DNA from: Thauera sp. 2A1
GTDB lineage: Bacteria; Pseudomonadota; Gammaproteobacteria; Burkholderiales; Rhodocyclaceae
Direction: 5' to 3'
DNA: 64,000 nt
Assembly: GCF_009469595.2 (NCBI RefSeq)
Contig: NZ_SSXV01000002.1
Coordinates: forward strand, 248,001 to 312,000
The translations under genes were made by a program, and so were the position numbers. The notes under the pieces are model-generated. The model did no database searches. It was not told where the DNA came from and saw only the letters and a list, made by a program, of their open reading frames with translations. This document shows, piece by piece, positions 19,975 through 28,920 of this stretch (within the stretch, counting starts at the first letter, position 1; the number at the start of each line of letters is the position of its first letter).

Positions 19975-20661
19975 ATGCGCATTCTGCTGGCTGAAGACGA
20001 CCCGGTGATTGCCGACGGCATCGGACGTGCGCTGCGCCGCGGCGGCTATGCGGTCGATCACGTCGCCGACGGGGCCGAGGCGGACGCCGCCCTTGCGTCG
20101 CAACCTTATGACCTGCTCATCCTCGATCTCGGCTTGCCGCGCCTGCCCGGCATCGAGGTGCTCAAGCGCCTGCGCGCGCGCAAGTCCGCGGTGCCGGTGC
20201 TGATCCTCACCGCCCAGGATGGGGTCGACGACCGCGTGCGCGGCCTCGATGCGGGCGCCGACGATTACCTCACCAAGCCCTTTGCCCTGCCGGAGCTCGA
20301 AGCCCGGGCGCGTGCGCTGACGCGGCGTGGCACCGGGCAGGCGCGCTGCATCGAGGTCGGTCGACTGAGCTACGACCAGGCCGATCGGGTGGTGAAGATC
20401 GCCGGCCAGGTGGTGGATTTTTCGGCGCGCGAGATCGGCCTGCTCGAAGTCTTCCTGTTGCGCGTGGGCCGGCTGGTGAGCAAGGATCAGCTCGTCGATC
20501 ACCTGTGCGGCTGGGGTGAGGAAGTGTCGAGCAATGCGATCGAAGTCTATGTGCATCGCCTGCGCAAGAAACTCGAGGACAGCGGCGTGCGCATCGTGAC
20601 GGTGCGCGGCCTCGGCTACTGCCTGGAAAACCCGGATGCAGCTCCGGCGGCGAAAGCCTAG
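19975..20661 (+). CDS. OmpR/PhoB-family response regulator (TctD/QseB-like)
   Basis: The 228-residue protein has a receiver domain with acidic pocket AEDD (6-9), phosphoacceptor D51 in LILDLGLPR and the conserved lysine in LTKPF, then a winged-helix DNA-binding domain (SAREIGLLEVFLLRVGRLVSKDQL, EVYVHRLRKKLEDSG, VRGLGYCL). The frame is open upstream to 19672, but the ATG at 19975 is the family start. The histidine kinase gene overlaps its end by 26 bp. The closest target by position is the DUF485-actP operon, which has tandem TCGTAAG repeats upstream. Confidence 0.95.
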   Translation: MRILLAEDDPVIADGIGRALRRGGYAVDHVADGAEADAALASQPYDLLILDLGLPRLPGIEVLKRLRARKSAVPVLILTAQDGVDDRVRGLDAGADDYLTKPFALPELEARARALTRRGTGQARCIEVGRLSYDQADRVVKIAGQVVDFSAREIGLLEVFLLRVGRLVSKDQLVDHLCGWGEEVSSNAIEVYVHRLRKKLEDSGVRIVTVRGLGYCLENPDAAPAAKA

Positions 20662-22120
20662 CAAGCGTACTGCACGCGGCCGGGTGTCCGGCCAGCCGAA
20701 TTCGCTGTTCGGCGAGATCCTCGACTGGATGCTGGCGCCGCTGCTGTTCCTGTGGCCAATCTCCATCATCGTCACCCACAACGTGGCGGACAACATCGCC
20801 AGTCAGCCTTACGACCGTGCGCTGGCCGAGGGCGCACGCACGCTGGCGCGCTTCATCGCGGTGGAGGAGGGGCGGGCGGTGATGCGCTTTCCCGCGCCGC
20901 CACGCGCGCTGTTCCGCGCCGACCAGGACGACGTCCTGTATTACCAGGTCGCCAACGAATACGGCGAGATGCTGAGCGGCGACGTCGACATTCCGCCCGC
21001 GCCGAAGCCCCCTGCGCCCATCATCGACGAGGTGCTGTTCCGCGACGAGGTGATCCAGGGCGAGGAAGTCCGTGTCGCCTACCAGTTCGTGCGAGTCCCG
21101 GGCGGCAGCCCGCTGCCGCTGATGGTCGTGCAACTGGCGGAGACGCGCAACAAGCGCACCGACCTGGCATCACGCGTGGTGACCGGCGTGCTGCTGCCGC
21201 AGTTCGCGATCATTCCGCTTGCGGTGGTGCTGGTGTGGGTCGGCCTGTCGCGCGGCATCGCGCCGCTCAACCGGCTGCAGAGCCTGATCCGCATGCGGCG
21301 GCCGACCGACCTGTCGCCGGTGGAGCCGGCGACGGTGCCCGAGGAAGTGCGTCCTCTCATCGTCGCCTACAACGGCATGATGGCCCGCCTGGAAGAGAAC
21401 CTGCAGGCGCAGCAGCGTTTCATCGCCGACGCGGCGCACCAGATGCGCACCCCGCTCACCGGCCTCAAGATGCAGACCGATCTCGCGCTGCAGGAGACCG
21501 ATCCCGACCAGTTGCGCCGCTCGCTGGCCCACATCGCCGAGAGCACCGATCGCGCCGCTCACCTGATCAACCAGTTGCTGTCGCTGGCGCGCGCGGAGGC
21601 GAGCTTCGAGAAGCTCTATGTCGTGGAGTCGCTCGACCTTGCCGCTGTGGTGCGCGAAGTGGCGCAGGACCTGTTCCCGCGCGCGCTCGCCAAGGGCATC
21701 GACCTCGGCGTGGAAGATGCCGGGCATCACCTGCAGATCGAAGGCAACCCGGTGCTGCTGCGCGAGATGATCAAGAACCTCATGGACAACGCGATCAAGT
21801 ACACGCCGCGCGGCGGCAGCGTCACCGCGCGCACCCGGCATGCCGGCGCGCCCATCTTCGAAGTCGAGGACACCGGTGTCGGCATCCCCGAGGCGGACCG
21901 CGAGCGTGTCTTCGAGCGCTTCTACCGCGTGCTCGGCAGCGGCGTGGACGGCTCGGGCCTCGGCCTGCCGATCGTGCGCGAGATCGCCGAGCTGCACCGT
22001 GCGACCGTCGCGCTCAGTCCCAATCCCCAAGGCCGGGGAACGCTTGCGCAGGTCGTGTTTCCCCGTAGCCAGCGTCAGTTGCCGCCACCAGTGCACGGCG
22101 ACTTCTATCCCCTGGGTTGA
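20636..22120 (+). CDS. sensor histidine kinase (TctE-like)
   Basis: The 494-residue membrane kinase has one N-terminal membrane segment (about 31-48), a periplasmic domain resembling the 2CSK_N sensor domain (about 50-178), a second membrane segment (about 182-204), the H-box DAAHQMRTPLTGL with phosphoacceptor H268, and an ATPase domain (NLMDNAIKYTPRGG, DTGVGIP, GSGLGLPIV). TctE-type kinases sense carboxylates outside the membrane. The gene overlaps the response regulator and precedes an acetate/carboxylate transporter, so a carboxylate signal is a reasonable inference. Confidence 0.94.
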   Translation: MQLRRRKPSKRTARGRVSGQPNSLFGEILDWMLAPLLFLWPISIIVTHNVADNIASQPYDRALAEGARTLARFIAVEEGRAVMRFPAPPRALFRADQDDVLYYQVANEYGEMLSGDVDIPPAPKPPAPIIDEVLFRDEVIQGEEVRVAYQFVRVPGGSPLPLMVVQLAETRNKRTDLASRVVTGVLLPQFAIIPLAVVLVWVGLSRGIAPLNRLQSLIRMRRPTDLSPVEPATVPEEVRPLIVAYNGMMARLEENLQAQQRFIADAAHQMRTPLTGLKMQTDLALQETDPDQLRRSLAHIAESTDRAAHLINQLLSLARAEASFEKLYVVESLDLAAVVREVAQDLFPRALAKGIDLGVEDAGHHLQIEGNPVLLREMIKNLMDNAIKYTPRGGSVTARTRHAGAPIFEVEDTGVGIPEADRERVFERFYRVLGSGVDGSGLGLPIVREIAELHRATVALSPNPQGRGTLAQVVFPRSQRQLPPPVHGDFYPLG

Positions 22121-22230
22121 GTCGTCCCTCCGTGCCGAGCGCGTGCGGCGTGAGCCGCCAGGCAGGCAGCGCGAGCATCTTTCGGTACCACATTCACCGA
22201 ATTTCTTCTTTGATAAACCAATGTTGCATC

Positions 22231-22248
22231 TCGTAAGCCGGTCGTAAG
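22231..22248 (+). repeat. tandem TCGTAAG direct repeats upstream of DUF485-actP
   Basis: TCGTAAG occurs at 22231-22237 and 22242-22248, an 11-bp period, about 70 bp upstream of the DUF485 start. OmpR/PhoB-type regulators bind such tandem half-sites one helical turn apart. A regulatory role is inferred from spacing and from the response regulator gene immediately upstream. Confidence 0.5.
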
Positions 22249-22316
22249 TCTCCGCCGCTAACTTGTCATCGTCCGGGCGAAAGTCCGGTTCATCCAAATT
22301 GCAAGCGGAGGGAGAC

Positions 22317-22625
22317 ATGGAAGACGACCTGGTGAAGAAGATCACCGCCAATCCGAAATATCAGAAGTTGGTGGGGACGCGCACATCCTACGGCTGGCTG
22401 CTCACCATCATCATGCTGATCGTGTATTACGGCTACATCGCTTTGATCGCGTTCAGCAAAGAGACGCTAGCCGTCAAGCTCGGTGCCGGCGTCATGACCG
22501 TCGGCATTCCAGTCGGCCTCGGCGTCATCTTCTTCACGATCATCATCACCGGCATCTATGTCCGTCGTGCGAACTCCGAGTTCGACGCGCTGACCCAGGA
22601 AATCGTCAAGGAGAGCGGCAAATGA
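22317..22625 (+). CDS. DUF485 small membrane protein (YjcH-like)
   Basis: The 102-residue protein has two membrane segments ([20 protein letters not shown] and [20 protein letters not shown]) after a short cytoplasmic N-terminus, the DUF485 pattern. DUF485 genes usually directly precede actP, as here, where the ATGA overlap implies translational coupling. They probably assist the transporter, but their exact role is not established. The ATG at 22317 has GGAGGGA upstream. Confidence 0.92.
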   Translation: MEDDLVKKITANPKYQKLVGTRTSYGWLLTIIMLIVYYGYIALIAFSKETLAVKLGAGVMTVGIPVGLGVIFFTIIITGIYVRRANSEFDALTQEIVKESGK

Positions 22626-24340
22626 GCGGACGCTTCACGAAATTGTCTGCCGGCGTCGCGCTGGCGGCGCTGTCGGTGGCGGCGCTGGCCGCGGGCGGTG
22701 ATCTCGGCCAGGCCGAGAAGCAGGCCACCAACTGGACCGCGATCATCATGTTCGGCGCGTTCGTCGTCTTCACGCTGTTCATCACCAAGTGGGCGGCGGC
22801 CAAGACCAAGTCGGCGGCCGACTTCTACACTGCCGGCGGCGGCATCACCGGTTTCCAGAACGGCCTGGCGATCGCCGGCGACTACATGTCGGCGGCATCC
22901 TTTCTCGGTATTTCTGCAGCGGTGATGACCAGCGGCTACGATGGCCTGATCTACTCGATCGGCTTCCTCGTCGGCTGGCCGGTGATCACCTTCCTGATGG
23001 CCGAGAAGCTGCGCAACCTCGGCAAGTTCACCTTCGCCGACGTCGCCGCCTACCGCTTCAAGCAGACCCCGATCCGCGCCTTCGCGGCCTCGGGCACGCT
23101 GGTGGTGGTGGCCTTCTACCTGATCGCGCAGATGGTCGGTGCCGGCCAGCTCATCAAGCTGCTGTTCGGCCTCGAGTACTGGATGGCGGTGGTCATCGTC
23201 GGCGCGCTGATGATGGTCTACGTGCTGTTCGGCGGCATGACGGCAACCACCTGGGTGCAGATCATCAAGGCCTGCCTGCTGCTCGCGGGTGCGTCCTTCA
23301 TGGCCTTCATGGTGTTGTTGAACTACGGTTTCTCGCCTGAGGCGCTGTTCGCCGACGCCGTTCGCATCAAGGCGGGTGTGGCCACCGCTGCCGGCAAGAC
23401 GCCGGAGGAGGCGGGTGTCATCGGTCAGGCGATCATGGGGCCGGGTTCCTTCATCAAGGATCCGATCTCGGCGATCTCCTTCGGCATGGCGCTGATGTTC
23501 GGCACCGCCGGCCTGCCGCACATCCTGATGCGCTTCTTCACCGTGCCGGACGCCAAGGAAGCCCGCAAGTCGGTGTTCTGGGCGACCACCTGGATCGGCT
23601 ACTTCTACATCCTGACCTTCATCATCGGCTTCGGCGCCATCGTGCTGGTGTCCACCAACCCGCAGTTCCTCGACGCCAAGGGCGGCCTGATCGGCGGCGG
23701 CAACATGGCGGCCATCCACCTCGCCAACGCAGTCGGCGGCAACGTCTTCCTCGGCTTCATCTCCGCGGTCGCGTTCGCCACGATTCTGGCGGTGGTTGCG
23801 GGCCTGACCCTGTCGGGGGCCTCGGCCGTGTCGCACGACCTCTACGCCACGGTGTTCAAGCACGGCAACGCGGATTCGGCCTCCGAGCTGCGCGTGTCGC
23901 GCATGACCACCATTGCGCTGGGCGTCATCGCGGTGATCCTGGGTATCGCCTTCGAGAAGCAGAACATCGCCTTCATGGTGTCGCTGGCCTTCGCGATCGC
24001 CGCCTCGGCCAACTTCCCGGTGCTGTTCATGTCGGTGCTGTGGAAGGACTGCACGACCCGTGGTGCGACGCTGGGCGGCTTCCTCGGCCTGATCGTCGCC
24101 GTTGTGCTGACGGTCGTGTCGCCGTCGGTGTGGGAAGCCACGCTCGGCAACCCGAAGGGTTCGGCGCTGTTCCCCTACACCTCGCCCGCGCTGTTCTCGA
24201 TGGCTGCCGGCTTCATCGGCATCTGGCTGTTCTCGATCCTCGACAACAGCCAGCGCGCGAAGGAAGACCGCGCCGGCTACCTTGCCCAGCGCGTCCGCTC
24301 GGAAACGGGTATCGGTGCCGCTGGCGCGTCCGGCCACTAA
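22622..24340 (+). CDS. actP: cation/acetate symporter ActP
   Basis: The 572-residue protein belongs to the sodium:solute symporter family. It has a cleavable-looking N-terminal hydrophobic segment, then about 13 membrane segments and ActP-like motifs [61 protein letters not shown] and [11 protein letters not shown]. It imports acetate and related short carboxylates with a cation. It is coupled to the DUF485 gene by a 4-bp overlap, and the two-component genes upstream may control it. Confidence 0.95.
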   Translation: MSGRFTKLSAGVALAALSVAALAAGGDLGQAEKQATNWTAIIMFGAFVVFTLFITKWAAAKTKSAADFYTAGGGITGFQNGLAIAGDYMSAASFLGISAAVMTSGYDGLIYSIGFLVGWPVITFLMAEKLRNLGKFTFADVAAYRFKQTPIRAFAASGTLVVVAFYLIAQMVGAGQLIKLLFGLEYWMAVVIVGALMMVYVLFGGMTATTWVQIIKACLLLAGASFMAFMVLLNYGFSPEALFADAVRIKAGVATAAGKTPEEAGVIGQAIMGPGSFIKDPISAISFGMALMFGTAGLPHILMRFFTVPDAKEARKSVFWATTWIGYFYILTFIIGFGAIVLVSTNPQFLDAKGGLIGGGNMAAIHLANAVGGNVFLGFISAVAFATILAVVAGLTLSGASAVSHDLYATVFKHGNADSASELRVSRMTTIALGVIAVILGIAFEKQNIAFMVSLAFAIAASANFPVLFMSVLWKDCTTRGATLGGFLGLIVAVVLTVVSPSVWEATLGNPKGSALFPYTSPALFSMAAGFIGIWLFSILDNSQRAKEDRAGYLAQRVRSETGIGAAGASGH

Positions 24341-24397
24341 GCAGCAAGCCCGGCCGGACTCCCGGGGAGGGAGGCCGGAAACCGGGTGATCGAAAAA

Positions 24398-24424
24398 CGG
24401 CGGGCGCCCCTTCGGCGCCCGCCG
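24398..24424 (+). terminator. actP terminator, probably bidirectional
   Basis: An 11-bp perfect stem CGGCGGGCGCC with loop CCTTC lies 57 bp after actP. On the opposite strand it is followed by TTTTT, so it may also block antisense transcription. Confidence 0.85.
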
Positions 24425-24484
24425 TGTTCCGTTGGAGCGCCTGCATGGCATCTTCGTGCAGGCGGGGAAAAATCCAGAATATGT

Positions 24485-24512
24485 TTGACAGGGGGCGAAA
24501 GCCCGCTATAAT
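24485..24512 (+). promoter_or_regulatory. tRNA-Phe promoter
   Basis: Exact consensus boxes TTGACA (24485-24490) and TATAAT (24507-24512) are separated by 16 bp and followed by a GC-rich discriminator GCGCGCTC, typical of stringently controlled stable RNA genes. It lies 12 bp upstream of the mature tRNA. Confidence 0.93.
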
Positions 24513-24524
24513 GCGCGCTCTGTT

Positions 24525-24600
24525 GGCCAGTTAGCTCAGTTGGTAGAGCAGCGGATTGAAAATCCGCGTGTCCGTGGTTCGATTCCGCGACTGGCCACCA
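24525..24600 (+). tRNA. tRNA-Phe (GAA)
   Basis: This 76-nt tRNA has acceptor stem GGCCAGT paired with ACTGGCC, D-arm TAGCTCAGTTGGTAGAGCA, anticodon loop TTGAAAA (anticodon GAA), T-loop GGTTCGATTCC and an encoded CCA end. All stems pair. The accessory region begins about 300 bp downstream, but no duplicated 3' end of this tRNA was seen in the window. Confidence 0.98.
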
Positions 24601-24608
24601 AAATTCAG

Positions 24609-24640
24609 CGCCCAACTGTTCTCAGTTGGGCGTTTTCATT
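24609..24640 (+). terminator. tRNA-Phe terminator
   Basis: A 10-bp stem CGCCCAACTG with loop TTCT is followed by TTTTCATTT, a classical intrinsic terminator 9 bp after the tRNA. Confidence 0.93.
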
Positions 24641-24838
24641 TGTGCTTCCCGCATGACACGCGGGGTTCCCGCACATTCTGCGTGTGCGACCGGGGTCCTA
24701 TGGCCTGGCAGGAACATCCCCGGTTGCCCTCCGTTCCGCCCTCTCTTCTCTCGAAATCGGCGCTAACTTCTTCGCCGTGGCACACGCAGACGGCGTTGTT
24801 CGTCAACCACTTATGCTTGCGCCGACGGGAATGGTTGG

Positions 24839-24881
24839 CTCGCGGGTTTGCACGAGCAAAGCAGAACGGCAAACCCGCGAG
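24839..24881 (-). terminator. 13-bp inverted repeat downstream of the leftward accessory genes
   Basis: CTCGCGGGTTTGC (24839-24851) and its exact complement (24869-24881) flank a 17-nt loop. It begins 14 bp past the stop of the DUF2188 gene, so it probably terminates leftward transcription, although no T-run follows. The rest of the stretch from 24641 to 24838 shows no gene. Confidence 0.6.
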
Positions 24882-24894
24882 GCCAGCCTCCACG

Positions 24895-25125
24895 TCAACC
24901 CTTGGGCGGGAACGGATCGTCACCGTAGCTGTTGCGCTCACGGATCTGGCCGTTCCGCCCTTGGATGAGCATCTCGCTCTGCTGGTTGATGGCGATGTCC
25001 CGCGCACGGTCAATCGCCTGTTGCTGCGTGTCATGGATGGAGGTGAGACGGTCGTTGCCTTCTCCCCGCACACCCCACTGATCACCGCCGTTGATGGGTA
25101 CGACCCATTGGTTCTTTCCGCTCAT
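24895..25125 (-). CDS. DUF2188 family small protein
   Basis: The 76-residue protein matches the DUF2188 pattern: WVVPINGGDQWGVRGEGNDR, then HDTQQQAIDRARDIA and a C-terminal GRNGQIRERNSYGDDPFPPKG. The function of the family is not known. The open frame extends upstream in a low-quality reading, but the ATG at 25125 has GGAGAG six bases upstream and begins at the family N-terminus. It is the last of three leftward genes in this accessory block, 76 bp after the Zn-ribbon protein gene. Confidence 0.85.
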   Translation of the reverse strand: MSGKNQWVVPINGGDQWGVRGEGNDRLTSIHDTQQQAIDRARDIAINQQSEMLIQGRNGQIRERNSYGDDPFPPKG

Positions 25126-25201
25126 TTCAATCTCTCCAAAAAATGAAAAAGTCAGGCTCTTGAAGTCGGCGCGAGCCAGGCGCTTCGGTGCTGAATTCAT
25201 G

Positions 25202-26164
25202 TCATGACGTTCGCGCCCCCTTTCCAGTTGCCGAACACGGCATCGCATACAGTCCAGCGCGTTGCTGTGTGACGACGAGTGCCCCGTAGGCTGCCAGTCG
25301 AGCCTCGTGCTCCGGCTTGCCCTTGTCCTTCGACTTGATCTTGAACAGGTCAATCGGCTTGTCGCTCTTCTGGCCAGCGCGCTGCATGATCCTTTCGCCG
25401 TCCACCTCGGCCCCCTTGAACGACCAGAGCGCTTCGAACACCTTGGCCTGACCTTGGGTGAATCGGATTGGTGTGGACTGCACATCCGGCAGCGTTGCCC
25501 ACTTGAAGTCGGCCGAGAACGGCCCGTTCACTGGCGCGGCCGGATCGGCCACTGCTGGCACTGCAAACGGCACAGAGGGGATGAAGGTGATTACGCCGCC
25601 ATAGAACGTGAAACGTTCCTCCAGTGCCAGCCATTCCACGCTGGAGCCGAAGGACGATCCACGCGTCGTGCGCGGCCTGGGAGTGATGACCCGGATGTTG
25701 CTTCCCGCCACCCGAATACGATCCAGCAAGGTCGGCTCATGCAGCACTCTCGTCAGATCTCGGGCCAGCACGACCGGAGAGCTGCGGGCGTTACCGAGCC
25801 GCCAAGCACCGTCGCCCAAGTCATAGATGTCGTCGCGGCTCTCGATGTCGAGCGCGAGGCGCATTTTCTGCCGCAGCCAGTCTTCGTCCAGGGCCAACGC
25901 CGCACCGTCGATTGCCTCGACAGGAACCTGGCCACACTCCGGGCACCGGCAGACCCGACCGCCCCGTCCATCGCCCCAGACCTGCGCCCGATGCTGCTGA
26001 CAGTGGGGACAGAGCACAAAAAACTGATCCACCACTGTTGGCCTGACGGCTTTGCCGAGCATAGACAAAGCAGATACCTCGCGTGGCGACAGCGTGGCCC
26101 GCAGCACCGGCGTGCCGCCTGCGAACAGCCGGCAAACCAGGGTCCAGGCATCGTGCGTCGTCAT
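25202..26164 (-). CDS. hypothetical protein with N-terminal zinc ribbon
   Basis: I do not recognise this 320-residue protein. A likely zinc ribbon is visible near residues 50-78 (CPHC, then CRCPEC). The C-terminal part (FTQGQAKVFEALWSFKGAEVD, then DLFKIKSKDKGK) looks like a winged-helix fold. There is no signal peptide or membrane segment. It starts 3 bp after the stop of the 411-residue gene with GAGG upstream, so the two are one operon. Nucleic-acid binding is a guess from the zinc ribbon and helix pattern. Confidence 0.7.
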   Translation of the reverse strand: MTTHDAWTLVCRLFAGGTPVLRATLSPREVSALSMLGKAVRPTVVDQFFVLCPHCQQHRAQVWGDGRGGRVCRCPECGQVPVEAIDGAALALDEDWLRQKMRLALDIESRDDIYDLGDGAWRLGNARSSPVVLARDLTRVLHEPTLLDRIRVAGSNIRVITPRPRTTRGSSFGSSVEWLALEERFTFYGGVITFIPSVPFAVPAVADPAAPVNGPFSADFKWATLPDVQSTPIRFTQGQAKVFEALWSFKGAEVDGERIMQRAGQKSDKPIDLFKIKSKDKGKPEHEARLAAYGALVVTQQRAGLYAMPCSATGKGARTS

Positions 26165-26167
26165 TGG

Positions 26168-27403
26168 TCAGTCCTCGAAAGCGGATGAGGAACTGACTGG
26201 GTCGGTCTCCGGCGGCAACTCCTGGGCGCTGAGGGTCTGGCCCTTCTGCAAGATGCCCACCGCAACCAAGTAGCCTTCCAGCTGCGCCTGCATCTTGGCG
26301 TCGAACTTGTGCAGGTTCAGCCGCCCTTTGCTGGTCACTTCGATGGTGACCACCTTGGGGCGAGTCCTGCCCGGCTCGGGTGGGTAGTAGAGATTTACCT
26401 GCGCCGCCGTCACCGCCCACTGCCCCTCCAGCGGGCCCGGCAGCTTCTCCTTCAGCAAATCGTGCACCGAGCGTTGCTGGCTGGATTGCATCGCCGTGCA
26501 TTCGATCTTCAGCGCCGTGTCAGGGCTGAGCAGGGTGAGTGCCTTCAACTGAACCATCGAGAAGCCGTCCTCGAACGCATCCGGCACATCGAACCCGGTG
26601 CGCAGCATCGACAGATCCAGAGTCGGCGACTTGATCTTGTGAGCGCTTGCTTTCACGCCCAGCACATGCTCCGCGAAGGCCTCGACCAGCATTTGCTGAT
26701 ACTTTGCGCCGCCGCGCACCAGCGTGCGCACCACACCGGTGGACTTGGCGTACTCCAGCACCATGTGGATGTTGGGGTTGCCGACCCGGCGTTTCAGGGT
26801 CGCTCCCTCGAACTCCAGACGCAGCATCGCCATGTCCTTGACATGGACCGACAGCAGGAACACGCCCGGGCTGCGCTCGACCAAGTGCGCCACGCTGCCG
26901 TCTCCGCATTGGAGTTCGCGCTTGTAGAAGGCCGAGATGGCGTGACGCAACGTGGTCAGATTGGCATCCGAACCGTTCGGTTGGCGTTTCAGGCCAAGAT
27001 CGTATTGCTGTGTCTGTTGCCCATGCTGTTCCCAAAAGCTGAAGTCATAGGCACGCTCGAACAGTGCCGGGTGGTGGACGTAGAGCCAGAAGGAACGGTG
27101 GATGTCACTTGCGCACAGCGTCAAACCCGCCAAAGCGGCACCGTCGGTCACGGCCGCCTCAAACATCGCCTGCTTGCCAGCCGAATCGCCCAACTGAACG
27201 CTGGCCATGAGGTTGGCCGTCATCCGGTCGCGGGCAGCAATGTCGGGCCAGACTTTGACCGCTTCGACCAGAAACTGGCTGGTCTCCGGTGTGTCATCCC
27301 AGGCAAAGCCATCGGGCACAGGCAGGTTGTGGGTGGTCAGGAAGTCGCGCAGCGTGGCGTCCACCGGCAGCTCGAGCATCACGTCGACAAAGGTCTTCTT
27401 CAT
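26168..27403 (-). CDS. hypothetical protein, first gene of the leftward accessory operon
   Basis: This 411-residue protein is unknown to me. It starts MKKTFVDVMLELPVDATLRDFLTT (ATG 27403, AAAGGA upstream) and ends in an acidic Ser-rich tail. The middle contains LRHAISAFYKRELQCGDGS and FLLSVHVKDMAMLRLEFEGATLKRR, and the C-terminal third VVTIEVTSKGRLNLHKFDAKMQAQLEGYLV. No catalytic motif is evident. It is divergent from the XRE/ImmA/OST-HTH operon, and a promoter-like TACTTT lies beside one half of the inverted-repeat operator, which suggests control by the XRE protein. Confidence 0.7.
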   Translation of the reverse strand: MKKTFVDVMLELPVDATLRDFLTTHNLPVPDGFAWDDTPETSQFLVEAVKVWPDIAARDRMTANLMASVQLGDSAGKQAMFEAAVTDGAALAGLTLCASDIHRSFWLYVHHPALFERAYDFSFWEQHGQQTQQYDLGLKRQPNGSDANLTTLRHAISAFYKRELQCGDGSVAHLVERSPGVFLLSVHVKDMAMLRLEFEGATLKRRVGNPNIHMVLEYAKSTGVVRTLVRGGAKYQQMLVEAFAEHVLGVKASAHKIKSPTLDLSMLRTGFDVPDAFEDGFSMVQLKALTLLSPDTALKIECTAMQSSQQRSVHDLLKEKLPGPLEGQWAVTAAQVNLYYPPEPGRTRPKVVTIEVTSKGRLNLHKFDAKMQAQLEGYLVAVGILQKGQTLSAQELPPETDPVSSSSAFED

Positions 27404-27502
27404 CTTGATCGTCCTTTCTGGATCGGCGTCGAAGGTCTGCGACCGATGTACGGACTGCACTGGCCAGCGACTTGGTTACTGAACACGCACCTCGAACAAG
27501 TA

Positions 27503-27597
27503 AAGTAGCGAGATACAAGCGCGATTCTGAACCTCAGATTTCCGCTTGTCAATCAAAGCGGCACATCTAGACCTCATTTGTATCTCGCGGCTATACT
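27503..27597. promoter_or_regulatory. divergent control region with perfect 11-bp inverted operator
   Basis: GCGAGATACAA (27508-27518) and its exact complement TTGTATCTCGC (27578-27588) are 59 bp apart. The right copy sits just before a -10-like TATACT (27592-27597) reading toward the XRE gene. The left copy sits just before a -10-like TACTTT on the other strand, reading toward the 411-residue gene. The symmetry fits a repressor, most simply the adjacent XRE protein, acting on both promoters and perhaps looping them. Confidence 0.6.
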
Positions 27598-27647
27598 AGC
27601 GGTCTTGTTTTTGTTAACTGACTGTTTTCCCCTACAGGAGCATCGCT

Positions 27648-27977
27648 ATGGCTTCAGCGTTCGGAGCACGCCTGCGACGCTTACGCGAGGCGAAGAAATT
27701 GACCTTGCAACAGGTCGCCGACGCGGTCGGCTGTACCAAGGCGTACATATGGGAACTGGAAATGAAGGACGGCCAGCGCCCTTCTGCCGAGCGAATTCAG
27801 GCGATAGCCAAGGTGCTGGGCGTGACGATGGAGGATGTGATGGGGGAGCCCGTCGATCAGGTTCCCCAAGCCAGTCCAGAAGATGTGGCCTTCTTCCGCG
27901 AGTACGCTGGAATGACGGACGAGGAGAAGGATCGCTACCGTCAGGCACTCAAAATCATGTTCCCTGACAAGAGCTAA
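27648..27977 (+). CDS. XRE-family transcriptional regulator
   Basis: The 109-residue protein has an N-terminal helix-turn-helix (FGARLRRLREAKKLTLQQVADAVGCTKAYIWELE, about 5-60). A short acidic C-terminal part (SPEDVAFFREYAGMTDEEKDRYRQAL) is typical of repressors paired with ImmA/IrrE proteases. The ATG at 27648 follows CAGGAG. It is the first gene of a rightward operon with the protease 13 bp downstream, and the inverted-repeat operator lies immediately upstream. In this arrangement the protease usually cleaves the repressor to relieve repression. Confidence 0.92.
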   Translation: MASAFGARLRRLREAKKLTLQQVADAVGCTKAYIWELEMKDGQRPSAERIQAIAKVLGVTMEDVMGEPVDQVPQASPEDVAFFREYAGMTDEEKDRYRQALKIMFPDKS

Positions 27978-27990
27978 GGCGGTCTGACAA

Positions 27991-28920
27991 TTGAGCGCAT
28001 CCCAGCCCATCACCGGTTCCATCGCAGCCAGCACCGTATTGAGATGGTTGCGGGCCTGGCACGCCGACGGCATGCCGGATGCCGTGGATCTGGAAGTCGT
28101 CCGGCAGATGCTTCCAGAGACGCCTTACGGCAAAGGGGTACGGGAGATCAAGGCCCCGATGGTGCTGGACATCAATAGCTGCGAAGGTATGCTGGTGCGC
28201 AACCCACAGGACACCGCAGAGTGGGGCATCTTCTATAACGGCAAGGCAAACCCCGAGCGCCAGCGTTTCACCATCGCTCACGAACTGGGCCACTTCATAC
28301 TTCACCGCGATCAGCGGCAAAGTTTCAACTGCGACAAGGAAAGCGTGTACTCCGGCGCTGACACTATCCGTGTCATCGAACGTGAGGCGGACGACTTTGC
28401 CAGCAACCTGCTGATGCCTGGCGACTTGCTGCGCGAGTGGATCTCGAACCAGCGCATCGACTTGCATGTCCTGAGCGCCCTTGCCAAACGGTTCCAGGTG
28501 TCGTTCGAGGCGCTGTGCATTCGGTTCATCAAATTCACCACGCAGCGGGCAATCCTTGTCTATTGGGACAACGGTTTCGTGAAGTACGAATGGCGCAGCA
28601 GCAGCGCGGTCAAGACGCGCGCCCGCATTCGGCGCACTGACGATCCGCAGGAACCATTACCCGGCACCCTGGCTGCTGATTCCACCGTTGAGCAGGAGTG
28701 GGATGGCACGGAGATGTCTGCCGCGATCTGGTGCCCGGAGGAGGCACCACACATGAAGTTGCGCGAGTTCAAGCACAGCTACACCACAGGAGATCGCGTC
28801 CTGACCCTTCTGCTACTGGAAAGTGCTGAACCACGGTCATGGGATCGGTCTTGGCAAGACGGCGAGAGCTTTGACAGCTTCGATCAGTTCGTCTCGAACG
28901 GGCAATTGCCAGTACGGTGA
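27991..28920 (+). CDS. ImmA/IrrE-family metallopeptidase
   Basis: The 309-residue protein contains the zinc-binding HELGH motif (H97, E98, H101) and the downstream EREADDFA glutamate (E132), the ImmA/IrrE layout. The C-terminal half (QRAILVYWDNGFVKYEWRSS, DRVLTLLLLES) may be a sensory or partner-binding domain. The start is TTG at 27991, the only early start that gives the complete N-terminus. It follows the XRE gene by 13 bp and overlaps the next gene as GTGA. By analogy with ImmR/ImmA it probably cleaves the XRE repressor on induction. Confidence 0.9.
   Translation: MSASQPITGSIAASTVLRWLRAWHADGMPDAVDLEVVRQMLPETPYGKGVREIKAPMVLDINSCEGMLVRNPQDTAEWGIFYNGKANPERQRFTIAHELGHFILHRDQRQSFNCDKESVYSGADTIRVIEREADDFASNLLMPGDLLREWISNQRIDLHVLSALAKRFQVSFEALCIRFIKFTTQRAILVYWDNGFVKYEWRSSSAVKTRARIRRTDDPQEPLPGTLAADSTVEQEWDGTEMSAAIWCPEEAPHMKLREFKHSYTTGDRVLTLLLLESAEPRSWDRSWQDGESFDSFDQFVSNGQLPVR

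Noticed and set aside
22556..24451. 631-residue leftward open frame
   Set aside because: Antisense shadow of actP; composition rich in His, Arg and Gly with no family features.
28560..28772. Small leftward open frame inside the ImmA gene
   Set aside because: Antisense shadow with no ribosome site.
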